From NCBI RefSeq assembly GCF_017591435.1, contig NC_059257.1, positions 1,610,826-1,674,825 on the forward strand: a stretch of 64,000 nucleotides of DNA, in the 5' to 3' direction. Under the pieces are notes generated by a model, which had not been told where the DNA came from, ran no database searches, and was given only the letters and a program-made list of their open reading frames with translations. This document shows, piece after piece, positions 45,514 to 56,149 of this stretch. A program made the position numbers and the translations under genes. The first letter of the stretch is position 1. Each line of letters begins with the position of its first letter. Source of the stretch: Portunus trituberculatus. Taxonomy: Eukaryota; Arthropoda; Malacostraca; Decapoda; Portunidae.

Positions 45514-46461
45514 CAAGCAACCCCCCTTTAACGAAGGTTCACACAACAAAATTTCGCAACAACGAAGGTTTCATTTTACTACTGTCTGCTCGTTTAACAA
45601 ATACCAAACTTGCTTTAACGAAGCTTTATCCAGGTAAATTTTTCCAAGTTTGAAAGAGATATCAGAAGACAGGCTTTTGATACAAGGATCGTGGACAACA
45701 ACCACTCACTGTGTTCAAAACAATACAGCGTTAGCAGCAGCTGTCTTCCTCGAATTTAAAAAAGTGAACTGTGAGCATTGCTAAGACGACCAGGAAGTCT
45801 CTTACTCTCGAAGTGAAGCTGGATATTATTCACAGACACAAGAGGGGCCACAAAACTAATAGCATTGCTCACCACCATCTTGACTCCATCTACTGTATCT
45901 ACTATTTTCAGGTCAGCAGACTCTATTAAGAAGGCTGGTGAGACCGTATCTTCCTTATAAGCTAAAAGAACCACCTGAACTTGTGACTACAATGGATAAA
46001 ATGGAAAGCCTTGTGGAAATGTGGTACATAAGTTTTGTATGTGGTACAATGATGCGCCCTTTGTTTACATTCCACAGGTTGCCAGTTAGTGTCTTTCCCG
46101 TTTCACTCTCCCTCCCTTCATAAATTTAAGATCACCAACATTATAAAGTTCCGTACATACATACATTAGTGTACATTATAATGACTTAAATTAAACTGCC
46201 TAAATGTTTAACTTCATAATCTTTACTTTCATTAAACCTTTCACTGTACTATGATGCAGTTAAACTGCCTAAATGTTTAACTTCATAATCTTTACTTTCA
46301 TTAAACCTTTCACTGTGCTATGATGCACTCTCGCTTTATTTACTCTCAATGGAAGTTCAAGTCAAGGGTTAAACTTGTTATAATCAGTTCGCTTAACGAA
46401 GTTTCACTTAACAAAGGTTTTTTTTAGGAATATAACCCCTTTGTTTGGCAGGGGTTGCCTG
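45514..46461 (+). mobile_element. Tigger-like non-autonomous element C2
   Basis: The ends are CAAGCAACCCCCCTTTAACG and the inverted GGCAGGGGTTGCCTG, with TA duplicated at 45512-45513 and 46462-46463. It interrupts L4 between NYFK and INWEEM codons. It holds decayed HTH sequence (near 45785-45930) and the MDKMESLVEMW helix (near 45990), with the same internal deletion as C1. Confidence 0.9.
46191..46328 (+). repeat. 69-bp tandem duplication in C2
   Basis: TTAAACTGCCTAAATGTTTA begins at 46191 and again at 46260. The two 69-bp units differ by about one base. C1 has one unit. Confidence 0.93.
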
Positions 46462-48514
46462 TACATTAACTGGGAAGAGATGGAAAACTCAGAGATGGTG
46501 CAAGAGAAATATAACTTATTTTTGGAAATATACAAAACAGCAGTCAGGGAATATGTCCCAAAATATAGACCTAAGGAAGAAGTAAAGAAAGACTGGGTTA
46601 ACACAAGGTGTGCTAGGACAAAAGAGAAAAGAGATGGAGCATGGAAAAGGTGGAGGAGAAATGGAAATCCAGTAAATAAGGAAAACTCCAAGGCAGTGAG
46701 AAATGAATATGTTAAGGTGAGGAAGGATGAGGAAAGGAACTATGAAAAGGACATTGTCAAAAAATGTAAGGCGCAACCAAAATTGTTCTACGGATTCGTA
46801 AATGAAAAAATAAGGCAAAAAGAAACAATAGAAAAGTTAAAAGGAGAGAACGGAATGGTGGAAGACCCAAAAAGTATGGCAGAACTATTAAATAATAAAT
46901 TTCAGGTCTTTACTAAGAAATACAAATTTAAAAGGCCACAGGGTAATAGAGAGACTGTCTTTACGAAAGAGGTTAAAGTAACCAAGCTTGAAATAAAAGA
47001 GTTATTGAAAGAATTAGATGAAGAGAAGGCAATGGGACCGGATGAAGTCTCAGGCAGAATACTGAAAGAATGTAGGGAAGAACTAGCAAGTCCTATATAC
47101 ATCATAACATGCTCAATAGAAAATGGAATAGTACCAGTAGAATAGAAAAGAGCTGATGTGGTTCCCATATATAAGAGCGGAAGGAAGGAAGAACCTTTAA
47201 ATTACAGACCGGAATCACTAACTAGTGTAATATGCAAGATGTGTGAAAGAGCAATAAAGAAACAATCGATTGAGTTCCTTGAAGACAACAAATTAATATC
47301 AAATAGCCAATTTGGTTTTAGAAAAAGGTGGTCGTGTGTAACAAATTTACTGAGTTTCTACTCAAGAATAGTTGATAGAGTAAAAGAGAGAGAGGGATGG
47401 GTTGACTGTAATTATTTGGATTTAAAAAAAAGGCATTTGATAAAGTGTCACATGCAAGATTACTGTGGAAGTTAGAGAAGGGTGGCTTAAAAGGATGCAC
47501 ATTGAGATGGATGGAAAATTATTTGAGGGGGAGAGAAATAAGGATGATAGTTAAAGATATGAAGTCCAAGTGGAGAGCAGTAGAAAGCGGAGTGCGACAG
47601 GGGTCAGTATTGGCGCCAATACTTTTCCTCATATATATAAACGACATGCCAGAGGGAGTGAACAGCTACATAAATCTGTTTGCGGATAATGCGAAACTGT
47701 GCAGAGTTATAAAGCAAAAAGAGGATTGTAAAATACTGCAGGAAGACCTAAATAAGATCTGGGAATGGAGTAAAAAAGTGGGAAATGGAATTCAATGTGG
47801 ACAAAAGCCATGTCATGGAAATGGAAAAGAGTGAAAGACGACCCATGGGAATCTATAAGATTCCCATGGGATTGAGTAGAACTGGAGAAAGTAAAAAAAC
47901 AAAAAGACAGGAGTGACAATGGAAGAAACAATCAACCGGTAAGCCATATTGATAGAATTTTCAGAGACATATAATTTGCTAAGGAATATTGGATTAGCAT
48001 TTCACTACATGGACAAAGCATTGATGAAGAAATTGATAAGTACAGGTAGTCCTCAACTTATACGGTAGATGTGTTCCAGAAGGGGCCGTATAAAGTAAGG
48101 AAGGAATACCCAACTCCCTAGACGACTTTTTTTTAAGTATAAAAGAGCGAACCTGAGCTTTGTACAGTACCTCCAGCCCCTTTTCATCAAGCAGCCACGC
48201 AATCTTCATGAGCGTGACTCCCAGCACATCCACTTCATCCCTTGGTTGAACAGCCTCGCTCTCCAGGGCGAGGCTTCAGGGGCGTCCTCGCACCACTACC
48301 ACTACCATCACCATCACCATCAAACTACCACCAAAAAACCAACCACCACCACCACCACCGCCATCACATCTAGACTTTGAAGGATGTGTTCAAAATAAAA
48401 TAATCTTTCACTGTACATATACATTTTGCATTAAACACATTTCTATAATGCTTATTAATGTTTTTATTAATAAACTTACAAAGAAATAAAAATGACTATG
48501 AAAAAGGGAAATGT

Positions 48515-48735
48515 TTAACCCCTTCAGTACCATGATGTGTTTTCATATTCACTCTACTTACTATTTGGCGATTTTACACAGCGTCAGAAATGTATGTGGG
48601 GGATTAGAATAGTGAAGACTGTAGCTATTAATCCTCTGACCTCCATAGACCCTTCCTAATGTCAATAAAATGGTCTAATCACACCCAAAGGCCAAAACTC
48701 AAGGTAAAAATGCATCTCAGTACTGAAGGGGTTAA
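48515..48735. mobile_element. piggyBac-type MITE, complete
   Basis: TTAA occurs at 48515-48518 and 48732-48735. The 213-bp element has perfect 12-bp inverted ends, CCCCTTCAGTAC (48519-48530) and GTACTGAAGGGG (48720-48731), with weaker complementarity further in. The TTAA duplication and CCC start are piggyBac hallmarks. It has no coding capacity. Confidence 0.92.
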
Positions 48736-48807
48736 AAACAAAATTATTTTATTAGTACCTTCTTCCTCTATTTTGCTACTTCCTCCTCTGATGTTTCACC
48801 ACTGTCA

Positions 48808-49125
48808 TCATCTGTCTTTGATTCTGTTACTTAACTTGGTGTGTGGTCTGAAGAAGTTTGTTATCAATTGCTGTTTTTTCTTTTGTTGTTTTTCTTTGAG
48901 AAGAACCTCATAACACATCATTTTTTTCCATGACCCCTTCTGATGACGGTGTGCTTCTTTCAATATTTGGGTCATTTTCTTCAGAATTTTCATCGACTGC
49001 GCCAACAAGTCCATGCACTCAGACAAGTTGGCTGCTGTGAGGGCTCGCTCCAGTGTATATGTCTTCCTTGCTCTCTTGGGCGTATCACCGCCAGCTGTAG
49101 ATGCAGAAGGGCGCTTGGGAGCCAT
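48808..49125 (-). pseudogene. Tigger N-terminus joined to C-terminus in element I
   Basis: The minus-strand frame starts MAPKRPSASTAGGDTPKRAR at 49125, a basic N-terminus like those of Tigger proteins. It passes after ~30 residues into Leu/Lys-rich sequence and ends with LLKEKQQKKKQQLITNFFRP, the usual Tigger C-terminal signature, then 11 residues to the stop. Both HTH domains and the DDE core are missing. It is the product of an internal deletion with the frame retained, about 105 residues. Expression is unknown. Confidence 0.6.
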
Positions 49126-49672
49126 GGTAAACACTGGGCACGAGAGAGGGAGATGTTGCCACAACCACATGCAGGTAAACAATGAGGCTGCTTGGTGCGC
49201 AATTCTGAACTAAATCGCCGCACAAATTTTTACTTTCTTGAAACCGTGTGATTCTGAGGAATTCGTACAATGTGATGAATAACCCCTATTTTTGGACACC
49301 GTATAACTCTGAATTCATATAAAGTAAATTTGTATAAATCGAGGACTACTTGTACTATATATAATAAGACCCGGATTGGAATATGCAGGAGTAGTGTGGA
49401 CACCCCATAAAAAGAAACACATAGGGAAGTTGGAGAGACTACAAAAAATGGCTACAAGAATGGTTCCAGAATCTGAAGGGATGACATATGAGGAGAGACT
49501 AAGGGCTATGGATCTACCAACCCTGGAACAGAGAAGGGAGAGAGGGGATCTGATACAAGTTTATAAATTGATCAACGGAATGGACCAAGTGGATAATGAG
49601 AAACTGATCCTGAGAGAAGAATATGACATTCGAAGCACAAGATCGCATAGTAAAAAGCTGTGAAAGGGAAGA

Positions 49673-49880
49673 TTTTTTCTTTTTTTTTCATTTTTACGGT
49701 AAGGCCTATAGCGCCTGTAAGCACACTTGAAGAGTGTCTTGGAAGGGCTGTTCAGCTTCTGCCAATTAGTGGCACAGACAATATTATTTATAGTGGTACC
49801 CATATCAGGGCCCATATCATCCCCGAAGCTCATCTCGGGTGTAACTACCTAGAACCTGGGTATCATGGTGATATGTAGGT
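49673..49880 (-). repeat. A-tailed retroposon, minus strand
   Basis: A T-rich run (49676-49697) is the complement of an A-tail; the body (complement GAAGCTGAACAGCCCTTCCA) matches 34215-34312. It replaces the 3' end of L4. A/B boxes are not visible, so whether it is a SINE or a LINE tail is open. Confidence 0.6.
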
Positions 49881-50054
49881 AACCTTAACCCCTTCGCACC
49901 GGATGTTAAAAAAGCCCACCTGTACGATATAATGGGTAGTGCACCGAAAGAGAGGAAACTCAGCGCAAGCTTGTCATACTTGTTGTCTTTGTGTATTATG
50001 CTGCTATTTTTTAGTCACTATAACGCCTTCGAAGAGGAAAGTGGACGTTTCTCT

Positions 50055-50057
<3 letters not shown>

Positions 50058-50140
<83 letters not shown>

Positions 50141-50216
50141 TTGCTAATATTTTAGACACAAGCGGACGATGTAGCTTATTTTTCGAGAGGAAGAGGAGAG
50201 GAGGGAAGGAAGAGAA

Positions 50217-50304
<88 letters not shown>
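50058..50304. repeat. Two (GA)n tracts
   Basis: GA dinucleotides at 50058-50138 and 50220-50304 are separated by about 80 bases that include a GGAGAGGAGGGAAGG-type purine stretch. Confidence 0.97.
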
Positions 50305-50307
<3 letters not shown>

Positions 50308-50330
50308 AGAAAATTTGTTGTTTTTGTATT

Positions 50331-50389
50331 TGTGTGTGTGTGTATGTGTGTGTGTATTTACCTATTTGTATTTACCTATTTGTGTATTA
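50331..50389 (-). mobile_element. Isolated LINE 3' tail, minus strand
   Basis: The complement reads GTAATACACAAATAGGTAAA, a second AAATAGGTAAATACA unit, then (AC)n, the 3' terminus of the L2-type LINE. Almost nothing upstream of the tail is retained. It abuts the 5' end of L5, which runs the other way. Confidence 0.8.
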
Positions 50390-53103
50390 CATGGGATTTT
50401 ATCTAGTAAATTAGAATTAAGAGATTACATAAAGAAAGAAGAACCAGATATTGTATGCCTGGTGGAAACAAAGTTAAATGAGGCAATAAAAATAGACATA
50501 GATAAAAGGTATAATATATGGAGGAGAGACAGAGTGGGTAAAGGAGGAGAAGGAGTCATGATGATGTTAAGGAAGGAGATAGTGGAAAATCAAGTGGAGT
50601 TTGGGGAAGGAAAATCAGAAATACTGTATGTTAAGATGCATATTAACAAAAAGGAGTTAACAATCATTGGAACATATGTGCCACCAAAAACAAACTCATG
50701 GACTAACCAAGAATAAAGAGACATGATAGATGACACAATAAGGAGTCTTACAAGAATCATTAAGGAAAGGAGAAAAGTTATATTGGTAGGAGATTTCAAC
50801 TGTAAGGAGGTAGACTGGGAAAATTATGAAAGTGGTATGGGGAAGATGCCTGGGAGATAGATTCCTGAACCTAATGATAGATAATTTGATGGTCCAAAGA
50901 GTAAAGGAAAACACAAGATTCAGAGGAAACGATGAGCCGGCAAGATTAGACCTAGTTTTTACAAGGGATATACCAATTAACGATGATATAAGATACAAGT
51001 GCCCATTGGGAAAGAGTGACCATGTAATATTAGAAATGGATATAGAAGAAGGAAAGGAAGATTGAGATGAATCATACACAGGAGACCGATTAAATTACAG
51101 AAAGGCTGATGTTGAGAATCTCAAGAACTATTTTAAAAACGTAAACTGGGAGGAGATGGAAAACTCATTAACGGTTTGGGAGAAATATAACATATTTTTG
51201 GAAATATACAAAAACTGGGGTCAGGGAATATGTCCCGAAATATAGACCTAAAGAAGGAGAGAAAAATTGGTTTAATGCAAGGTGTGCTAGGGCAAAGGAG
51301 AAACGAGATGGAGCATGGAAAAGGTGGAGAAGAAACAGAAATCCAGAAAATAAGGAAAACTTCAAAACAGCAAGAAATGAATATGCTAAGGTGAGAAAGG
51401 AAGAAGAAAGAAACTATGAGAAGGACATTGTCGAAAAATGTAAGGAACAACCAAAATTGTTCTACAGATTCATAAATGGAAAAATAAGACAAAAAGAAAC
51501 AATAGAAAGGTTAAAAGGAGAAAACGGAATGGTGGAAGACCCGAAAAGTATGGCAGAACTGTTAAATATTAAATTTCATGAGGTCTTTACTAAGGAATCC
51601 AAATTTGAAAGACCACAGGGTAATAGAGAGACTGTCTATATGAAAGAGATTAAAGTAACCAAGCTTGAATTAAAAAAGTTGATGACGGAACTAGATGAGG
51701 AAACGGCAATGGGACCGGATGAAGTCTCAGGCAGAATACTGAAAGAATGTAGGGAAGAACTAGCAAGTCCAATAGACAACATCATAAAATGCTCAATAGA
51801 AAATGGAACAGTGCCAGTGGAGTGGAAAAGAGCTGAGGTGGTTCCCATATATAAGAGCGGAAGGAAGGAAGAACCTTTAAATTACAGACCGGTATCACTA
51901 ACTAGTGTAATATGCAAGATGTGTGAAAAAGTAATAAAGAAGCAATGGATTGAGTTTCTTGAAGACAACAAAATATTATCAAATAGCCAATTTGGTTTTA
52001 GAAAAGGTCGGTTATGCGTGACAAATTTATTGAGTTTCTACTCTAGAATAGTTGATAAAGTACAAGAGAGAGAGGGATGGGTTGACTGTATTTATTTAGA
52101 TCTAAAAAAAGGCGTTTGATAAAGTGCCACATGAAAGATTACTATGGAAGTTAGAGGAGAAGGGTGGCTTAAAAGGAAGCACATTGAGATGGATGAAGAA
52201 TTACTTAAAGGGGGAGAGAAATAAGGACAATAGTTAAAGATATGAAGTCCAAGTGGAGAACAGTAGACAGCGGAGTGCCACAGGGGTCAGTATTGCCGCC
52301 AGTACTTTTTCTCGTATATATAAATGACATGCCAGAGGGAGTGAACAGCTACATAAATCTGTTTGCGGAGGATGCAAAACTGTGCAGAGTCATTAAACAA
52401 AAAAAGGATTGTGAAATACTACAGGAAGACTTAAACAAGATCTGGAAATGGAGCAAAAAATGGGAGATGGAATTCAATGTGGACAAAAGCCATGTCATGG
52501 AAATGGGAAAAAGTGAAAGACAACCAGTGGGAATCTATAAGATGGGAGATGGAGTAGAACTAGAAAAAGTAAAAAAGGAAAAGGACTTGGGAGTGACAAT
52601 GAAAGAAAATAATCAACCAGTAAGCCATATTGATAGAATTTTCAGAGAGACATATAATTTGCTAAGGAATATTGGAGTAGCATTTCATTATATGGACAAG
52701 GAAATGATGAAGAAATTGATAAGTACTAAAATAAGACCTAGATTGGAATATGCAGGAGTTGCATGGACTCCCCATAAAAAGAAACACACAAGAAAATTAA
52801 TTAGAGAGACTACAAAAAATGGCTACAAGAATGGTTCCAGAATTTAAAGGGATGACATATGAGGAGAGACTAAAGGCTATGGATCTACCAACCTTGGAGC
52901 AGAGAAGAGAGAGAGGGGATCTGATACAAGTTTATAAATTGATTAACAGAATGGATGAAGTGGATAATGAGAAACTGATCCTGAGAGAAGAATATGACTT
53001 TAGAAGCACAAGATCGCATAGTAAGAAACTAAGGAAGGGACGATGTCTGAGAGATGTTAAAAATTTAGTTTCCAAAGATGTGTTGAGACTTGGAACAGTT
53101 TGA
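50390..53103 (+). pseudogene. L5 ORF2: AP endonuclease and reverse transcriptase, broken
   Basis: Endonuclease blocks are KEEPDIVCLVETKLNEA, IIGTYVPPKTNSWTNQE (then TAA), VILVGDFNCKEVDWENY, RLDLVFTRDIPINDD and CPLGKSDHVILEMD. The linker is YEKDIVEKCKEQPKLFYRF. RT blocks are MGPDEVSGRILKECREELA, VVPIYKSGRKEEPLNYRPVS, SQFGFRKGRLC, IYLDLKK followed by a frameshift at 52110, and SGVPQGSVLPPVLFLVYIND. The catalytic motif is NLFAEDAKLC, first Asp changed to Glu. The thumb and tail (DLGVTMKENNQP, LEYAGVAWTPHKKKH, ATRMVPEFKGMTYEERLKAM) extend to 53103 with one more shift near 52800. Large blocks of about 200-240 codons remain open. Confidence 0.82.
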
Positions 53104-53236
53104 GTGAGGAAGTGGTGTCAGCAAAGAGTGTACATAGTTTTAAAGAAAAATTGAATAAGTGTAGATATGGAGACGAGACCACACGAGCATAAAGCCCAGG
53201 CTCTGTAAAACTACAACTAGGTAAATACAACTAGGT
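50390..53236 (+). mobile_element. CR1-like LINE copy L5, 5'-truncated
   Basis: It starts in the endonuclease (GILSSKLELRDYI) and ends with two 14-bp tail units (ACAACTAGGTAAAT) followed by (AC)n. Length is about 2.85 kb. It shares a subfamily with L1, L4 and L6. Confidence 0.88.
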
Positions 53237-53238
53237 AA

Positions 53239-53290
<52 letters not shown>
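53237..53290. repeat. (AC)n between L5 and L6
   Basis: AC dinucleotides joining the L5 tail to L6. Confidence 0.97.
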
Positions 53291-53292
<2 letters not shown>

Positions 53293-53569
53293 ATGGACCA
53301 AGTGGATAATGAGACTGATCCTGAGATAAGAATAAGACATTCGAAGCACAAGATCGCATAGTAAAAAGCTGAGAAAAAGGAAGATGTCTGCGAGATGTTA
53401 AAAAATATAGTTTTCCGCAAAGATGTATTGAGACATGGAACATTATAAATGAAGAAGTAATGTCTGCAACGAGTGTGCATACTTTTAAAGTAAGATTGGA
53501 TAAGTGTAGATATGGAGACAGAGCCACACAAGCATAAATCCCAGGCCCTGTAAAACTACAACTAGGTAA

Positions 53570-53570
<1 letters not shown>
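53291..53570 (+). mobile_element. CR1-like LINE copy L6, short 3' fragment
   Basis: About 280 bp: it starts at GAATGGACCAAGTGGATAAT in the C-terminal coding region directly after (AC)n. It ends AAACTACAACTAGGTAAATA before another (AC)n. The last coding block is broken. Confidence 0.88.

Positions 53571-53609
<39 letters not shown>
53571..53609. repeat. (AC)n after L6
   Basis: AC dinucleotides following the L6 tail. Confidence 0.97.
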
Positions 53610-53613
<4 letters not shown>

Positions 53614-53715
53614 AGTTAAAATGAGATCACAAGTAGGGGGTAGAAGTTCTAGCAAGGAATGGAAAGCTGGCTGGAAAGACAGAATATAATGATATTTGTG
53701 TAACAAGATGTTTGG
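53610..53715 (+). pseudogene. LINE ORF1 fragment L6b after (AC)n
   Basis: Read with one frame change it gives KVKMRSQVGG and VLARNGKLAGKTEYNDI, the region of ORF1 equivalent to LKLKSQVAAEALLRRAWKL in L2. It again begins directly after an (AC)n tract. There is no 3' end or tail; similarity fades near 53715. Confidence 0.55.
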
Positions 53716-54750
53716 TGGTGGTTATCGAACAAATTATTTCTCTTTATATTGTTTCATATTGTAACTACTTAGTGTTAACTGCTAGCTGGTTTAGATATAA
53801 GCACAGTGAATGGAGCACTCTGAACAGCAAACTGAAGCAATGTAGCTAACACAGGGAGGTTAAGCCAGCAGTCTGTCTATGGTACAGCAGCTATGAACAC
53901 CTTTTGGATTTATACCAGTGATTTTTTATACCTTAAAAGTGCCGAGATTGGTAAGTGTTTGCCTATTGTACTTGTGAAAGTTTTATTTAGGAAAGTTAAT
54001 GTTCTCTTATTATGCATTGTGTATTATGTTATCTGTTATGTACATGTTAATCCTTTTTTTAATTCTTTTTTGTTTTCTTGTTCGGTTGTGGTATGACATC
54101 TGCACAGTGATTTGATAATTACTACTTGCCCTAATGCCTTCATGTGAAATTATTTGTGAATTGAGTAAAGATATTAAGTAAGGATCTTTTTTCACTTGGA
54201 CCGTTCACTACTACATTGACCTTACATTCACCAAATGGGTAACGAAGTAAAGCACCATAAGAACATTGAAAGTGTCAACAACTTGGCGTACCAATGCCAA
54301 GAAGATACCCTTATCTAGTGCCTCGGAATGGGAGTTACAATCTAGATAAGGAGAGAATTAGAGCAAAGATAAGAAGTAAGATAGCTGAGGAGCAATACAG
54401 TTTTATGAAAGGAAAAAGAAAAAAAAATGCCATATTTATATTAACCCTTATGTTCCGGTGATTAAACTATTCTCCAATATCCCATGACGGGTAAAAATGG
54501 TAAACCTAGAAATTGTCAGAAGACTGTTTGAATACTAATAATTATTTTCTCTTTGTTATTCTGAATACAATGATGTACTTTCTAGCTCGATGTGACCTCT
54601 GAAAGTTTAGTTATTGCCTTATCAAGGATTCCTCCTCCGCCCGCTGTGTGATCCGTCAAGCAGAAACAGCTCGGTGAGCGATGACACCACGCAAACACAC
54701 ACACACTCTCTCTCTCTCTCTCTCATCTTGGAAGAGAAATTGTACACTTA
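53716..54750. other. A/T-rich stretch with little recognisable content
   Basis: Apart from a possible RT snippet near 54345-54420 (RIRAKIRSKIAEEQYSFMKG, typical of LINE reverse transcriptases of another family), I see no gene or element ends. Confidence 0.45.
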
Positions 54751-55002
<252 letters not shown>

Positions 55003-55187
55003 CATCTCTAATTCTACAGTTGCCATTGCCTAAGAGTAACTAAGGTGGGAAAGGAGCTTGTAATGTTTGTCCCGTCTCCATATAGTCATGTTAACTGTTG
55101 ATTAGCAAAATAATGTCCAGGGAAGGTGAATATAAACTGTAGCCTGCGTTTGAGCCATCAGCTGAAGTTTGTTTACATCTGCGCAAC

Positions 55188-56113
55188 ATGGCGGCCGTGA
55201 ACTCGAAAGATGAATCAGACTTCACAGGATTTCAAGGAATAATGGAGAAGAGCATTTATGTGAAGAAAATTCTGGAGTTGGAAGGTAAAATTGAAAACTG
55301 TTTGAAAAGTATGGGGCCTGGAAACGAGTTATGACAATGTAATGAAAGAGTGCGCTGAAATGAAGAAGAAAATGCAGTACTGAAAGAGGAAGTTAAGTTA
55401 ATTAAAGTGAATTGCGACAAATGTGGAGAATCTTTAGGAAAAGTGATGGAGAAGCAGGCTGAATGGAAAAAAAGTCAGGAAGTGGAAAGAAAGGAGGTAA
55501 ATTACAAAGTTGCAAGTCTGGAAAAGGAAATCAAAGAGTCTGGGGAGAAAACTTTGGGCCTTGCTGAAATTATAGATCAACAGATCATAGAAGAGAAGAT
55601 TGCTGAGAAAGTGGTGAAGGTTATTAAGTCAAATGAGACATTGGTGAGGGAAACTGTAGACAAAAAGAGATGTGTGGTGATATTTGGTGTGGAGGAGGAT
55701 AAGACACCGAGTAAAATGGAGAGAGAGAAAACATAAAAAGGTGATAAATAATATCATTAATGTGGTGCAGGAGGAGGAAAAGACCTAGTACAAGAAATAG
55801 AGGACTTCCATAGAATTGGAAAGTTCACAGGAGAAGGTATGAGGCCAATAAGAATCAAACTTAAGTCACAAAAGGATGTAGATGAATTGGTGGAGAAGTC
55901 ATGGAGGCTAGCCCAGCAGGAAACAACAAGGAAGATTTGGTTGAGAAGAGATCTCGGTGAAAAGGAAAGAGAAATGTTAAATGAGTTGAGAAAGGAGGCT
56001 TTGAAAAAAATGAAGAGAGGACAGAAGAGGAGAAGAAAGAGTTTTTCTGGAGAATCTTGGATATGAGACTGAGGAAGTGGTTCATAACCCAGAAAAGTAC
56101 AGCAAGAAAGGAC
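55188..56113 (+). pseudogene. L7 ORF1, frameshifted
   Basis: ATG at 55188 begins MAAVNSKDESDFTGFQGIME. Frame breaks occur near 55330 and 55370. The coiled coil (55407-55736) includes CDKCGESLGKVMEKQAEWKK and GLAEIIDQQIIEEKIAEKVV, ending at the same stop as in L3. The C-terminal domain (MRPIRIKLKSQKDVDELVEK, WRLAQQETTRKIWLRRDLGE) is open at 55839-56066. It would bind element RNA. Confidence 0.75.
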
Positions 56114-56149
56114 TAAAGAAACTTACGTATGAGCGGAATGTAATGTATT

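Larger units (their letters stand above)
48043..49352 (-). mobile_element. Tigger-like element I inserted in L4
   Basis: The left end CAGGTAGTCCTCAACTTATA and the right end AAATCGAGGACTACTTG are near-complements, with TA at 48041-48042 and 49353-49354. The minus strand codes for the two ends of a Tigger protein only. A piggyBac MITE lies inside at 48519-48731. Confidence 0.88.
45198..49672 (+). mobile_element. CR1-like LINE copy L4, split by elements C2 and I
   Basis: LINE sequence occupies 45198-45513, 46464-48042 and 49355-49672. It starts in the endonuclease and stops in the C-terminal domain, where an A-tailed retroposon follows; the usual 3' tail and (AC)n are missing. It is closest to L5. 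Confidence 0.87.
45198..49672 (+). pseudogene. L4 ORF2 remnants: endonuclease end and reverse transcriptase
   Basis: The endonuclease end is at 45212-45463 (RLDLVFTRGIQMNDDTRYK, CPLGKSDHVILKMDIEEE). After C2 the linker resumes (INWEEMENSEMVQEKYNLF at 46465). RT blocks are MGPDEVSGRILKECREELA, VVPIYKSGRKEEPLNYRPES, SQFGFRKRWSC, YLDLKK (then a frameshift), and SGVRQGSVLAPILFLIYIND, where the usual Pro of PQG is Arg. The catalytic motif reads NLFADNAKLC, the second Asp changed to Asn. The tail continues after element I at 49376 (MEYAGVVWTPHKKKHIGKLE) to a stop after SHSKKL. Confidence 0.8.

Noticed and set aside
49887..49930. Second piggyBac-type end (TTAACCCCTTCGCACCGG)
   Set aside because: It looks like a piggyBac terminus, but no inverted partner or second TTAA end was found in the window.
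49932..50406. ORFs encoding Arg-Glu repeats
   Set aside because: They are translations of (GA)n tracts.
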